Shown: positions 8,250 through 17,177, numbered from the stretch's first letter. The stretch: DNA of 64,000 nucleotides from Planctomyces sp. SH-PL14 (GCF_001610835.1 NZ_CP011270.1:2312001-2376000); one strand, 5' to 3'. Translations and numbers: made by a program. The notes: generated by a model not told the origin, from the sequence alone.

Positions 8250-9518
8250 CTAGTTCGCAGAGACCTGCAGCTTCGCCCCTTCTTCGATCCGGAACAGGTG
8301 CTTTTCGCTCCGGATGAACAGCGCACCGCCATCGACGGCGTAGGAAGCAAAGGTCCGCTCGTCTTTGACGAACTCGTTCTCGGACACCTTCTCAAAGGTC
8401 TTGCCGGCCCGGACGACAATCGCCTTCCCGTGTTCGTCCTGGAAGTAGACGTGGTCCCCTGCGGCGAGGAGCGAGGCCGAGAAGTTCCCACCCAGCCGCT
8501 CCTGCCAGTTGACCTTTCCTGTCTGAAGGTCGGCGCAGGTGGCGATTCCGTTGTCGGAGACGAGATACAGCTCCTCGCCCACAGCCACGACCGACGGGTT
8601 GTAGGGAACCCCCTTGTCGATCTGCCATCGGAGATGGGTCTCAGTCACGTCACCCGTTCCGGTCGGATCGATGGCGAGGAGCTTCGCCTTGTTGTAACCC
8701 GTGCAGATGAAGACGAGCCCCCCGGCATAGACCGGACGCGGGACCACCGAGTAGCCGCCGGCGTACCGGCATCGCCAGACCTCTTCGCCGGTTTCGGGGG
8801 CGTAGGCATAGACAGCATCGCTGCCGGGGCAGATCGCCTGGAGCTGGCCGTTGATCGTGACCAGCAGCGGAGTCGAAAACGAGAAGCCTTTGGATGGTTT
8901 GACGGCGCGTTCGACGTTCCAGCGGACCTTCCCGGTCTTGCGGTCGAGACCGACGACGAACTGCTTGTCCGAACCGTCGCAGCAGATGACGAGCACGTCC
9001 CCCGCCAGCGCGGGAGAGCCGCCGTTGCCGTGCTGTGGACTGTAGGTGAGTTCGTTGTTGGTCCAGATCACTTCGCCCTCAAGCGTGAGGGCTGCCGTTC
9101 CGTGCGGGCCGTAGTGGACGTAGATCACGCCGTCGGCCACCAGCGGGGTCGGGCTGGCGTGGCTGTTCTTCGAATGGATCTCGACGTCGGCCGCGTGGTG
9201 AAACAGCTTGCGGGTCCAGAGGGTCTTGCCGGTGTTCTTGTCGAGCGCGAGTGTCTCCAGGGAATACGACTTCGTTTCTTCCGCGGTCTCGACGGCCGTC
9301 GTCAGGAAGATCCGATTGCCAACGAGGACCGGGGAGGACCAGGCGACTCCGGGAACCGGCACCTTCCAGGCGACGTTTTCTGAGTCGGACCACTGTGTGG
9401 GGATCTTCGCGCCGGTGGCGACTCCCTGCCCGGTTGGTCCGCGGAATTCCGGCCAGTCGCTGTGGGCGGGGGTGGCCATGCCGAGCAGAATGAGGACTGC
9501 AGATCCGAACCGATTCAC
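8250..9518 (-). CDS. Exported PQQ-like (BamB-type) beta-propeller protein
   Basis: About 422 residues with a signal peptide ending near TPAHS. The motif DWPEFRGPTGQG is typical of planctomycete PQQ-like propellers. Propeller blades recur as W-K-x-P...SSPVLVGNRIFL, TGKTLWTRKLF, ASPTPLVADGVIYVHYG, GDVLVICCDG, GEEVWRCRYAGG and so on, ending LFRIEEGAKLQVSAN. It probably acts outside the cytoplasmic membrane as a binding or scaffold protein; residues needed for real PQQ chemistry are not evident. A GTG start at 9518 has GGGAG six bases upstream; the TTG six bases before it directly abuts that site and is less likely. Confidence 0.82.
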   Translation of the reverse strand: MNRFGSAVLILLGMATPAHSDWPEFRGPTGQGVATGAKIPTQWSDSENVAWKVPVPGVAWSSPVLVGNRIFLTTAVETAEETKSYSLETLALDKNTGKTLWTRKLFHHAADVEIHSKNSHASPTPLVADGVIYVHYGPHGTAALTLEGEVIWTNNELTYSPQHGNGGSPALAGDVLVICCDGSDKQFVVGLDRKTGKVRWNVERAVKPSKGFSFSTPLLVTINGQLQAICPGSDAVYAYAPETGEEVWRCRYAGGYSVVPRPVYAGGLVFICTGYNKAKLLAIDPTGTGDVTETHLRWQIDKGVPYNPSVVAVGEELYLVSDNGIATCADLQTGKVNWQERLGGNFSASLLAAGDHVYFQDEHGKAIVVRAGKTFEKVSENEFVKDERTFASYAVDGGALFIRSEKHLFRIEEGAKLQVSAN

Positions 9519-9611
9519 AAGCAACTCCCGCTGCGGCTGATTGAGGCGCGCCGCAGCAGTCTATCGCGGGGCCGGCGCGGCGGGGAGGTTGGTGAGGCAT
9601 TGCGCCCCAAT

Positions 9612-9930
9612 CGGGTCCAGGGGTTGGCCCCTGGTGGGGAGTGCAGAGGGGCGACGCCCCTTTGCCCGCCGGAGGCCCGGCCGTCGAGAGATGTCTGAAG
9701 GAATGGGTGTCCAATCGCGGACACCGTGCCGTATGCCCCCTCACCCAACCCGCGGGGAGTCCAAGGCGAGTGCAGAGTCCTCCACGCCGATCCCACAAAG
9801 GGGACGTCCGTTGTTGACCACGGTTCCTCAACGAAAATGCCTCCGGCGGCAAGGGGGCGAGGCCCCCTTGACCCCAGCGGCTGTAGCACGATGTGTCTGA
9901 GCGGGCACCATCCTGCCGGCAAGGACATCG
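9612..9930 (+). repeat. Dispersed repeat, copy 2
   Basis: A full-length plus-strand copy from CGGGTCCAGGGG to GCCGGCAAGGACATCG. It lies between divergent genes (propeller, minus; rsfS, plus), 94 bases from the propeller start and about 365 before rsfS. Hairpin 1 is of the AGTGCAGAGGGG subtype, and the central hairpin GTGTCC-AATCGC-GGACAC is intact. Confidence 0.93.
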
Positions 9931-10295
9931 TCAGAGCCGGCGAGAACAAGACTTCCCCCTCCTTCGCCCTGACCCGCATAGCCCTGCCCCGGCAAAAGTA
10001 AACGGCAAATTCACCTCCCGCGAACCAGCTCGTCTTGATTCCTGTCTCAAACCGCTAGAGTATCCGTGCCAGCGCGGTTGTCGGACCCTCCGCGAAGCTG
10101 ACTCAGGCGCGACGGAACGATTTCGGACATCCGCGTCGGTCCAATCTGGCTTTGACCCTCGTCATGTGGCGTCGAAGCGTATGATTGGCGTGAGCAGAAC
10201 CGTCTGCTCACTGCGAGTGTCCCGGCCGTCGCGACCGACACACTTCGTGGCGTCCTGACGACCTTAAAGCGAGGAACCTACCCATCATCGCGAAA
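9931..10295. other. Gene-less stretch before rsfS
   Basis: No convincing gene. It holds the end of repeat copy 2 and the leader of rsfS. AGCGAGG at 10269-10275 is a ribosome-site candidate that is too far from the rsfS GTG to serve it. Confidence 0.5.
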
Positions 10296-10712
10296 GTGAC
10301 CTCCGAAAGTGCCAACCCTGGCATTCCCCGTCCCGTGAACGCGTCCGGCGCCGACAATGCCGTACGCGCGGCTCAAGCCTGCGATGCCATGCGTGGCAAG
10401 GAGACCGTGGTTCTCGATCTCCGCGCTGTCACGCCTCTCTTTGACTTCTTCGTCATCTCCACCGGCAGCAATACCCGCCAGACCCGCGCCATGGCCGAAG
10501 AGGTCAACCGCGTCCTGAAGGGGCAAGGCTCTCCGCGACAGGCGGTCGAAGGACTGGAGCCCGGAAGCTGGATCGTGCAGGACTACGGAGACATCGTCCT
10601 CCATGTCTTCACGCCGGAAGACCGCGACCGCTATGACCTCGAACACCTGTGGGGCGATGCTCCCAAGATCGAGTGGTCAAAGCTGATCCTGGACGGGGCG
10701 GTCTCTGCCTGA
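10296..10712 (+). CDS. rsfS: Ribosomal silencing factor RsfS
   Basis: RsfS binds ribosomal protein uL14 and blocks joining of the 30S and 50S subunits when nutrients are scarce. The 138-residue protein contains the family core: AAQACDAMRGKETVVLDLRA, FDFFVISTGSNTRQTRAMAEEV, GLEPGSWIVQDYGDIVLHVFTPEDRDRYDLEHLWGDAP. Length is usual for the family. The start is uncertain. GTG at 10296 is the only standard codon, but the best ribosome site (GAGG, 10271-10274) is 21 bases away and would better suit in-frame ATC codons at 10284 or 10287. No nadD or other usual partner is adjacent. Confidence 0.93.
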   Translation: MTSESANPGIPRPVNASGADNAVRAAQACDAMRGKETVVLDLRAVTPLFDFFVISTGSNTRQTRAMAEEVNRVLKGQGSPRQAVEGLEPGSWIVQDYGDIVLHVFTPEDRDRYDLEHLWGDAPKIEWSKLILDGAVSA

Positions 10713-10768
10713 AGGATTTCGGCCGGCGGATCTTGTCTGACCGGCCTTCTCAGAGTGGGACATCGGCG

Positions 10769-10799
10769 GGTGATCCGTTCACCCCGCGAGCGGATCACC
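10769..10799. terminator. Hairpin between convergent rsfS and exported-protein genes
   Basis: GGTGATCCG (10769-10777) and CGGATCACC (10791-10799) pair over nine bases. The right arm covers the stop codon of the minus-strand gene ending at 10795. It is placed to act on both convergent transcripts; no T-run is visible. Confidence 0.4.
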
Positions 10800-12924
10800 A
10801 CCGCTGCTCAATCTTCCGCATCGGGCGAACGCGGACTCGTTCGATGAGAGTGGCGTTGCCGTCAAAACGCGGCCGCGGAGCGATCATCCCCGGCGCCGGA
10901 GTGGCGAAGGGCTGAGACATCCTCCCCGCGGCCGTCGAAGGGACTCCCGTCATGGATCCCGGCCCCAGGTTGGGAGCTGGCGTGGGGGTGGGGCCCGCAT
11001 CGAACGTTCCACCCGGTGTACTCTGCAAAGTGCCCGACGGCATGCCCGCTGGAAATCCCGTTCCGGGAAGCCCGGTCCCCGGAATCCCGTTGCCTGGGAT
11101 CGCAAGTCCCGACGGCATCGCTGCCGGCGGGGTCTCGGTCATCAGGCGGATCACCAGCCACCCGTCCCGCGGATTTGCCTCGGCCAGGGCGACCGGCAGG
11201 ACGCGCCCCTCTTCGAGCGGGATCGTGAATCGCCGCGGCACGCTGAACGGCTGAAACTGCGATTCGATGCTCTTGCGGATGATGGTATTCGCCACCTCGT
11301 CCACCGCCGCTTCACCCGGCTCCAGCGTGCGGATGTCGACCGGCTCGGGAGTGATCCGCAGGCTTTCCGGTTCCACGTCGATCCGGATCCGCAGCGTGAT
11401 CGCCCGCTCTCCGAGCCGCGCCGCCCCCGCCGCCTGCACCGACATCACGACGGAGATTTCCACGAGGCCATTCTGATACCGGACCGCCACGGGTTCCCGC
11501 GATCCGAGGACGAATGTCGCAACGCCGAGAGGAACGGCCGGGTCGGCCGCCGGCGGGGTGCCGCCGAGGAGCGTCGTGAGCTGGTCCCCGAGCGCCTTGA
11601 GCTGCGTGTCCGGGATCTGCATCCCTTCCAGCGGCAGGCGGCGGAGCGCCCCGCGGATCAGGTTCTCGTGCAGCACGATCGACAGCCCCTGTTCGCTGAG
11701 CGCGGTCGAGGGAGTTCCAGCTTCCTCATTTGTGACCTGGGCGCTGACGATCATTCCCTGTTCGGTCGACCGCGTGATGAGCGATGCGGGCTCCAGCCGC
11801 TGGCTCGCGAGTCGGGCGAAGAGCGTCCCGAGCTGGGTGTTGAGGCGGGTGAGCTGTTCGTCGACCGCGGTGTTGAACTGCGGGACGACCTGTTCCGTGA
11901 TCTTGTAAGCGGCGATCCGTTCCGACTCCGGCCGCTGCTGGTTGGCGACCGAGGTGGCATAGGCGCTCGCCAGCGGCCCGAGGAGCGGAACTCCGGAGAG
12001 CTGCGTCTGGGCGCCGCGGATCTGCTGCGAGGTGACCAGGAACGCGGCGGGGGAGCGGGTGGCGACCTGCCGTCCGTTGAACTCCAGGGCCTTCGTCATG
12101 AGGAACTGGGCGTCCCCGGTCGTGTCGATGGCGGCCTGCGGCGTCGTGGCCCGCGTCTGGTTGCGGGTGTTCCCCAGGAGTTCGAGCTGTCCCAGAGTCA
12201 TTCGCTCGCACGGCTGGAAGTTGATCCGCGTCCGGGTGTCGGTCGTCTGGCACCCGTTGACGCGGGCTCCCAGGATGCAGTCGGAGACCGGCCCCTGGTC
12301 GGTCCGCTGCGTCGAGACAAACCCGTTGGCGAAGTCTTCGCCGATCACGATATGCAGTCCGTGTCCCGGCGCGGCCATCAGGCTGGGGCCGTTGAACGGC
12401 CCGGTCGGGAGAGGCCCGGTCGGAAGAGGGCCGAATCCGCCTCCGGGGATCGTCGAACGCTCCGGCGTCGGTGAGAGGGGGCCGGTCGGAAGCGGCTCCA
12501 GCGGGATTGTCGAAGGGCGGAAGGTGGAGTTGGGGACCGCGGTCGGGGGGATCGTCGTCGACGGGGCCGAGGGGATCGTGGAGGGGACGGGGGTGACGTC
12601 GAGCGGCGTGACCTTGCGGGTCTTCATCTGCGTTGGACCCGCGTCCGGAATGAACAGCGGGGTCGCGGAGTCGTCGCTCGCGGGAGGGATCAGGATCGGC
12701 GGCAGTTCAGGCTCGTTGGCGCGAACCGGGGCGGGGATCGCCGAGGCCGCTCCGAAGAGCGCGGCGAGGCTCAGAGTCAGCAGGCGTCTGCGGAACGCGC
12801 CGCGCAGCGGCGACCCGGACACGGTCCGCGATGCGGCCCGGCGCAGGCTCCAACCGACGTTTGGCGGCGTCAAAGAAAAGTCTCTCACAGGCGAGCCCCG
12901 ATGGTGGCGTTCCGGAACTGACAT
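10795..12924 (-). CDS. Large exported protein of unknown function
   Basis: About 709 residues. A signal-like segment (FRRRLLTLSLAALFGAASA) lies around residues 45-63, so the true start may be later than the ATG at 12924 chosen here; none of the candidates has a strong ribosome site. After it comes a Pro/Thr-rich linker (about 80-170), then a folded region with CILGARVNGCQTTDTRTRINF and YKITEQVVPQFNTAVDEQLTRLN. A conserved-looking domain of beta strands and helices follows to about 600 (VATFVLGSREPVAVRYQNGLVEISVVM; LGERAITLRIRIDVEPESL). The C-terminal tail is a Gly/Pro/Met-rich repeat region. I recognise no named family; it is probably surface or periplasmic and monocistronic. Confidence 0.7.
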   Translation of the reverse strand: MSVPERHHRGSPVRDFSLTPPNVGWSLRRAASRTVSGSPLRGAFRRRLLTLSLAALFGAASAIPAPVRANEPELPPILIPPASDDSATPLFIPDAGPTQMKTRKVTPLDVTPVPSTIPSAPSTTIPPTAVPNSTFRPSTIPLEPLPTGPLSPTPERSTIPGGGFGPLPTGPLPTGPFNGPSLMAAPGHGLHIVIGEDFANGFVSTQRTDQGPVSDCILGARVNGCQTTDTRTRINFQPCERMTLGQLELLGNTRNQTRATTPQAAIDTTGDAQFLMTKALEFNGRQVATRSPAAFLVTSQQIRGAQTQLSGVPLLGPLASAYATSVANQQRPESERIAAYKITEQVVPQFNTAVDEQLTRLNTQLGTLFARLASQRLEPASLITRSTEQGMIVSAQVTNEEAGTPSTALSEQGLSIVLHENLIRGALRRLPLEGMQIPDTQLKALGDQLTTLLGGTPPAADPAVPLGVATFVLGSREPVAVRYQNGLVEISVVMSVQAAGAARLGERAITLRIRIDVEPESLRITPEPVDIRTLEPGEAAVDEVANTIIRKSIESQFQPFSVPRRFTIPLEEGRVLPVALAEANPRDGWLVIRLMTETPPAAMPSGLAIPGNGIPGTGLPGTGFPAGMPSGTLQSTPGGTFDAGPTPTPAPNLGPGSMTGVPSTAAGRMSQPFATPAPGMIAPRPRFDGNATLIERVRVRPMRKIEQRW

Positions 12925-13387
12925 CCATCTGCGGCAGAGTTGCAATTGTTATTCCTGCCGGACTTCGTGCGTCCGGTGCCTGGAGGGTGCGGCAGGGATT
13001 CGGCGAAATGCCTTCACGGCCGCCGATTCCGTTCCCCCAGTCCCTCGACTCCACGCACTCTGCCCACACGGCGTTTGTCGTCCGAACAACTTTCCGGCGA
13101 CGTCCCGGACTGGCCTCCCCTGCAGGCAAGAGGGGCTTCCCGGATCCCCTGGTCTGCCTGACCGGACCGATCCCGGGAACCGATTCGTTTTGCCGGTCCG
13201 GGAGAACGCGGACTTTCGGGTTTCTTCCCGCCGGCGCGGACGGCCGCCTCGCGGCCGATGCGATTGCGCCGGGGCGACGGAAATGCCTGATTGCCGCAGT
13301 TCTCTCCTTCCGAAGGGGAGTTTGTGTGCCAGAGTTGTGATGCGGCACAGGAGAAAATGGCCAAGCCGTATCGGATGTGAGAGACGG
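12925..13387. other. Gene-less divergent spacer before the histidine kinase
   Basis: About 460 bases between the exported-protein gene (minus) and the kinase gene (plus). An open frame continues upstream of the kinase start, but it has no domain and no ribosome site. I see no repeat or RNA structure that I can support. Confidence 0.5.
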
Positions 13388-14206
13388 ATGAATCAGGGCG
13401 TCACGGAAAGTCGCGTCGACATCGAGGTCCTTGAGGCCGAGGTCCGGCAGTTGCGCCAGCAGTTGCTTCAGGCGCAGAAGATGGTGTCGATCGGGGCCCT
13501 CAGCTCGTCGATGACGCACGAGTTCAACAACATCCTCACGACCGTCATCAACTACGCCAAGATGGGGTTGCGGCACAAGTTGCCCGCAGACCGCGACAAG
13601 GCGTTCGAGAAGATCCTGGCGGCCGGCCAGCGGGCGACGCGGATGACGACGGGGATGCTCGCTTTCGCCCGGGCGAAGGGAGACCACCGGGAGCCGCTGA
13701 GCGTCGCCCGGATTGTGGAAGATGTTCTCGTTCTGGCTGAGAAAGACCTGCAGATGCACCGGGTTCGGCTGGAGACCCGTCTGGAGGACGATGTCTACGC
13801 GGAGATGAACGCGGGGCAGATCCAGCAGGTGGTCCTGAATCTGATCGTCAATGCCCGGCAGGCGATGTCCCAGGGGGGCGTCGGCGGAGGAGGGAATCTC
13901 ACGGTCGGCGTCCGGAAGAATGTGGACGAAGGTTTTGCCGAGATCTCGGTGCGTGACACGGGCAGCGGCATTCCGGCCGACGCGTTGCCGCGGATTTTTG
14001 ATCCGTACTTCACGACGAAGAAGCCGGACGAGAACGGTCAGGGGGGGACGGGGCTGGGTCTGGCGCTTTGCCGGCAGGTGGTGGAGAGCCATCGTGGGCG
14101 GGTGCGGGTTGAGAGCGTCCTGGGCAAGGGGACGACGTTTACGATCAAGCTGCCGCTGGTTGCGGCTCCGATCGTTCATCAGAAGGCGATGGCCGGTCGG
14201 GCGTAG
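13388..14206 (+). CDS. Cytosolic sensor histidine kinase
   Basis: A 272-residue kinase without membrane segments. An N-terminal coiled coil (about residues 10-32) leads to the dimerisation helix with the phosphoacceptor in SSSMTHEFNNILT (His44). The catalytic domain has the N box QQVVLNLIVNARQAM (146-160), G1 DTGSGIP (190-196), the F box FDPYFTTK and G2 GTGLGLA (220-226). It lacks PAS, GAF or HAMP domains, so the input signal must come through the short N-terminal region or a partner protein. The HEFNN type resembles NtrB-like kinases. GAGAG lies just before the ATG. No response regulator is adjacent, making it an orphan kinase. Confidence 0.9.
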   Translation: MNQGVTESRVDIEVLEAEVRQLRQQLLQAQKMVSIGALSSSMTHEFNNILTTVINYAKMGLRHKLPADRDKAFEKILAAGQRATRMTTGMLAFARAKGDHREPLSVARIVEDVLVLAEKDLQMHRVRLETRLEDDVYAEMNAGQIQQVVLNLIVNARQAMSQGGVGGGGNLTVGVRKNVDEGFAEISVRDTGSGIPADALPRIFDPYFTTKKPDENGQGGTGLGLALCRQVVESHRGRVRVESVLGKGTTFTIKLPLVAAPIVHQKAMAGRA

Positions 14207-14302
14207 GCTGAACTGACGAGTCGCTTTTTCGGACGTCGCTGTGCTTCCAGCGGCTGCGTGTGGTTGAGGCAGAGACACGGCAACGCAACGTCGTCTTTTT
14301 AC

Positions 14303-14564
14303 CGGGTCCAGGGGCACCCTGGTGGGGGGATGCAAGGGGGGCAACGCCCCCTTGCCCGCCGGAGGCCTGGCCGTCGGGAGATGTCTGAAGTAGTGAGTGT
14401 CCAAACGCGGACGACGTGCCGGATGCCCCCCTCACCAACCCGCGGCGATTGCAATGCGAGCGGTGTCGATTGAGGGAGTCCTCATAGCTTGTTCCACAAA
14501 GCGGACGTCCGTCGTGTCCCACGGTTCCGCAGGGAAGTGCCTCCGGCGGCAAGGGGTGACCCCC
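14303..14564 (+). repeat. Dispersed repeat, copy 3, left part (split by IS)
   Basis: A plus-strand copy beginning CGGGTCCAGGGG about 97 bases after the kinase stop. Hairpin 1 (GCAAGGGGGGC-AAC-GCCCCCTTGC type) and the centre are intact. Hairpin 2 is interrupted by the insertion sequence at 14565-16076; the copy resumes at 16077. Confidence 0.93.
14554..14564 (+). repeat. 11-bp target-site duplication, left
   Basis: GGGTGACCCCC, identical to 16077-16087 at the other end of the IS. The 11-bp length fits IS4-family insertion. Confidence 0.92.
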
Positions 14565-16076
14565 AACGCCGTTAACCCCGGTTGAGGAGCTTGAGTCTCC
14601 TGGCCTGGTCGATCTGCTGGGACGTGGCGTTGGTGATCTTTGGCGATCCCGCCGGCCGCTCCTTCTTCCTCCGTGTGTAGTCCCGGCTGGCCTTGTTCTT
14701 CCGCTCATACGGGTCGGTGACGGATTCACGCAGCATCGCGCACAGCGTCTGACCTCGAACAACGGGATGCCGGTAGTCCCGTATCAGTCGACGGAACGAC
14801 CGCAAGACTCCCGCCATGCTGATTCGAGACAGCGGAACCTGGGCCTTCGCCAGTTCCACTGCAACCGACAGTCCCATGCCCCACAGGCCGACCAGCGACC
14901 ATTCGAGCTCGACCGCGGCATTCAGGGAGGACAGGCTGCGGAGTTTTCGTCGACCGAACGTCTGCTTCAGGGTTCGATAGAACAGTTCCACTCCCCAGCG
15001 TTTGCGGTACAGGTCCAGGACCGCCCGGTCGCTCAAGATCTTCGGGTCCCGGACGCTCGTGAGCAGAGAGATCGGAGATCTCGGTCCCTGGGCCACGATC
15101 AGCCGGAACACCAGAGGCGGATCGAGCCGTTTGGCGGCCTCGTCAGGCCAGACGTAGACGGTTCCTTGCGATTCCCGCACGAACCCCAGCTTCCGCAGAA
15201 GCTTGACGTTCGCTCCCACCCGAACCAGCAGATGCCGGCCGCTTCCCAGGACTTTCCGGGCGAAGTCATAGCCCACGAAGCCGGCGTCCGCCGTCATCAA
15301 GCTTCCCTCGGGCAGGTCCTGGAGCATCTGAAGGGCGTGTTCCCGCTCACTGCTGTCGGCGGGGCCGATCCGCCAGTCCCACGGAAGCCCCGTCCCGACA
15401 TGGAACAAGGTCGTCAGCCACATCTGGGGAACGCGGGCCGCCTTGGCCCCGGCGGCTGTTCTCGTCCGTTGGCGGCGGTGGCGCCTCTTCCGGATCGATC
15501 TCTTGAACGACGGGGCATAGGCCGTCTCGTGGGACTGGGTGCGAGGGAGCTCCACTCGGCTGCCATCGACCCCGTAGACCACCAGACCGCAGGATTCCCA
15601 CTGCCGGGGGAGCGTCTGGCGAATCCGCTTTCGGAGAGCCGTCGTGAGAAGATAGACCAGGGGAACGGTCCAGCGTCGGAGGAGCTTCATGAAGGCCTGG
15701 GACGACCCGGCCAGAGGGCCGTGATGGGGGAACAGATGCGCCATCAGCCTGTGGGTCGTGACAAACCGTTCCTGCAGTGTCTGCTCATCGGACCAGGCCC
15801 ACAGAAGGGCGGCTCGAACCAACAGTGGTGGCGTCCACGTGCAGTCGTGCCGGAAGAGGATGGTCTTCCAGTCCGTCCCAGCCAGAAGCCATTGCAGAGC
15901 TTTCTCGAGATGCCGAGAATTGAGCGCAACATCCGGAGACAGGTCTTGATGCGGCATCCCCGAATCCTTTCGGGAGGGCGAAGTGGGTGGGTTTCAGTGT
16001 GAGAACCGAAGCGTCTCCACAACGCCATGTCGCATCAAGACTTTCTTTTTGAACACGAACCAGGGTTAACGGCGTT
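14565..16076 (-). mobile_element. Complete IS4-family insertion sequence, 1512 bp
   Basis: The ends carry perfect 14-bp terminal inverted repeats, AACGCCGTTAACCC at 14565-14578 and its complement at 16063-16076, extending to 18 of 19 matching positions. It is flanked by an exact 11-bp duplication of GGGTGACCCCC and holds one intact transposase gene whose stop codon lies inside the left terminal repeat. The perfect ends and duplication suggest recent insertion. The target is the loop of hairpin 2 of a dispersed repeat copy. Confidence 0.95.
14572..15957 (-). CDS. IS4-family transposase
   Basis: A 461-residue DDE transposase. The catalytic residues are visible: Asp131 in YGVDGSRVELPRT, Asp224 in MTADAGFVGYDF, and Glu324 within the full IS4 signature Y-x2-R-x3-E-x6-K (Tyr317, Arg320, Glu324, Lys331). 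It cuts and joins the inverted repeats of its own element. The C-terminal tail is basic. AAGGA lies seven bases before the ATG at 15957. Length and motifs are complete, with no frameshift, so the element may still be active. Confidence 0.95.
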   Translation of the reverse strand: MPHQDLSPDVALNSRHLEKALQWLLAGTDWKTILFRHDCTWTPPLLVRAALLWAWSDEQTLQERFVTTHRLMAHLFPHHGPLAGSSQAFMKLLRRWTVPLVYLLTTALRKRIRQTLPRQWESCGLVVYGVDGSRVELPRTQSHETAYAPSFKRSIRKRRHRRQRTRTAAGAKAARVPQMWLTTLFHVGTGLPWDWRIGPADSSEREHALQMLQDLPEGSLMTADAGFVGYDFARKVLGSGRHLLVRVGANVKLLRKLGFVRESQGTVYVWPDEAAKRLDPPLVFRLIVAQGPRSPISLLTSVRDPKILSDRAVLDLYRKRWGVELFYRTLKQTFGRRKLRSLSSLNAAVELEWSLVGLWGMGLSVAVELAKAQVPLSRISMAGVLRSFRRLIRDYRHPVVRGQTLCAMLRESVTDPYERKNKASRDYTRRKKERPAGSPKITNATSQQIDQARRLKLLNRG

Positions 16077-16155
16077 GGGTGACCCCCTTGACCCCGGCTG
16101 CCGTGGCACGATGGGTTTGAGCTAACAAAGTCGCGCCGGCAAGAACGTTGTTCGA
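16077..16155 (+). repeat. Dispersed repeat, copy 3, right part
   Basis: It resumes hairpin 2 (GGGTGACCCCCTTGACCCC) and the tail GGCACGATGGGTTTGAGC, ending near GCCGGCAAGAACG. The first 11 bases (16077-16087) are the right copy of the IS target duplication. It lies about 45 bases from the nnrD stop codon. Confidence 0.92.
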
Positions 16156-16200
16156 GCCGAAGGAACGAGACAGGCAACCCTTTCTCCAGCTCCTGACTCC

Positions 16201-17085
16201 TCACCTCCCCGCATCCGCCTGCATCTTCAGCCACGCCCGCCCCAGGTACCGCGGCAGGTCAGACGCAATCAGACCCGGCTCGCTCAGCTCCGCCGCCGCC
16301 AGGTCTCCCGCGAGCCCGTGGAGATAGACGGCCACCCGCGCCGCTTCATAAGCCGGAAGCCCCTGCCCGAGGAGCGCCGTCGTCAGGCCCGTCAGCACAT
16401 CACCCGTCCCGCCGGTCGCCATGCCGCTGTTCCCCGTGGCGTTCTGAACCACCCGGGCTCCGTCGGTGATGACGGTGTGCTGTCCCTTAAGGACGAGGAT
16501 GAGCTGGTGCTGCCGCGCGAACTCCGCCGCCAGCGGCTCGCGGCTCTTCTGGATCTCCTCCATCGACTTGCCGGTGAGACGCGAGAACTCGCCGGGATGA
16601 GGAGTGAGGATCCGCGGGGCGGGCGGGTCGAAGAGGACGTCCCGCATCTCGGACAGGAGATTGAGGGCGTCGGCATCGCACACGACCGGTACCGGGGCGG
16701 TCCGGTAGACCGCTTTGACGAGTGTCTTGAGCGCTTCGGAGCGGCCGAGTCCGGGGCCGATGCCGATGGCGTTCATGTCCGGGAGATGGCCGAGGATCTC
16801 CTCGACGCCCGCCTGCGTCAGCTTGCCGCTGTCGTCTTCGGCCATTGGGAGCGTGAGGTAAGAAGGCTCGAGGCCGGCGACAATCGGGACGATCGAGGCA
16901 GGCGTCGCAACGTAGACGAGTCCGGCGCCGCCGCGGAGAGCCCCGAGACCGGCGAGGGCCGGAGCGCCGCTCATGCCGCGGCTCCCGCCAATGAGGAGGA
17001 CGCGCCCAAAGGTCCCCTTGTGGCCGTCGGGGGGGCGTTTGGGCAGGGCGGGGAGTCCGGCGTCGCGATAGAGCGAAAGGTTCAT
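16201..17085 (-). CDS. nnrD: ADP-dependent NAD(P)H-hydrate dehydratase
   Basis: It repairs hydrated NADH and NADPH by dehydration coupled to ADP hydrolysis. The 294-residue protein is the single-domain (YjeF C-terminal, ribokinase-like) form. It shows GTFGRVLLIGGSRGMSGAP, GAGLVYVATP, AIGIGPGLG, VPVVCDADALNLL, RILTPHPGEFSRLTG, LVLKGQHTVI and the nucleotide/catalytic motif GNSGMATGGTGDVLTG. The epimerase domain (NnrE) is not fused and not adjacent. The ATG at 17085 follows GAGGGACCGC, a good ribosome site. It stands alone between two repeat copies. Confidence 0.93.
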   Translation of the reverse strand: MNLSLYRDAGLPALPKRPPDGHKGTFGRVLLIGGSRGMSGAPALAGLGALRGGAGLVYVATPASIVPIVAGLEPSYLTLPMAEDDSGKLTQAGVEEILGHLPDMNAIGIGPGLGRSEALKTLVKAVYRTAPVPVVCDADALNLLSEMRDVLFDPPAPRILTPHPGEFSRLTGKSMEEIQKSREPLAAEFARQHQLILVLKGQHTVITDGARVVQNATGNSGMATGGTGDVLTGLTTALLGQGLPAYEAARVAVYLHGLAGDLAAAELSEPGLIASDLPRYLGRAWLKMQADAGR

Positions 17086-17177
17086 GCGGTCCCTCGTCTC
17101 TGGGATTGAGAGGTCGAATTCATGATAAGGGGCCGCGCTGATGTGCACGACGCATGCCCCTGCACTCTCTGGCCGCT

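Noticed and set aside
12032-13387. An extension of the histidine kinase frame by about 450 residues upstream
   Set aside because: The added region lies opposite a real gene and shows no sensor domain; the ATG at 13388 has a ribosome site.
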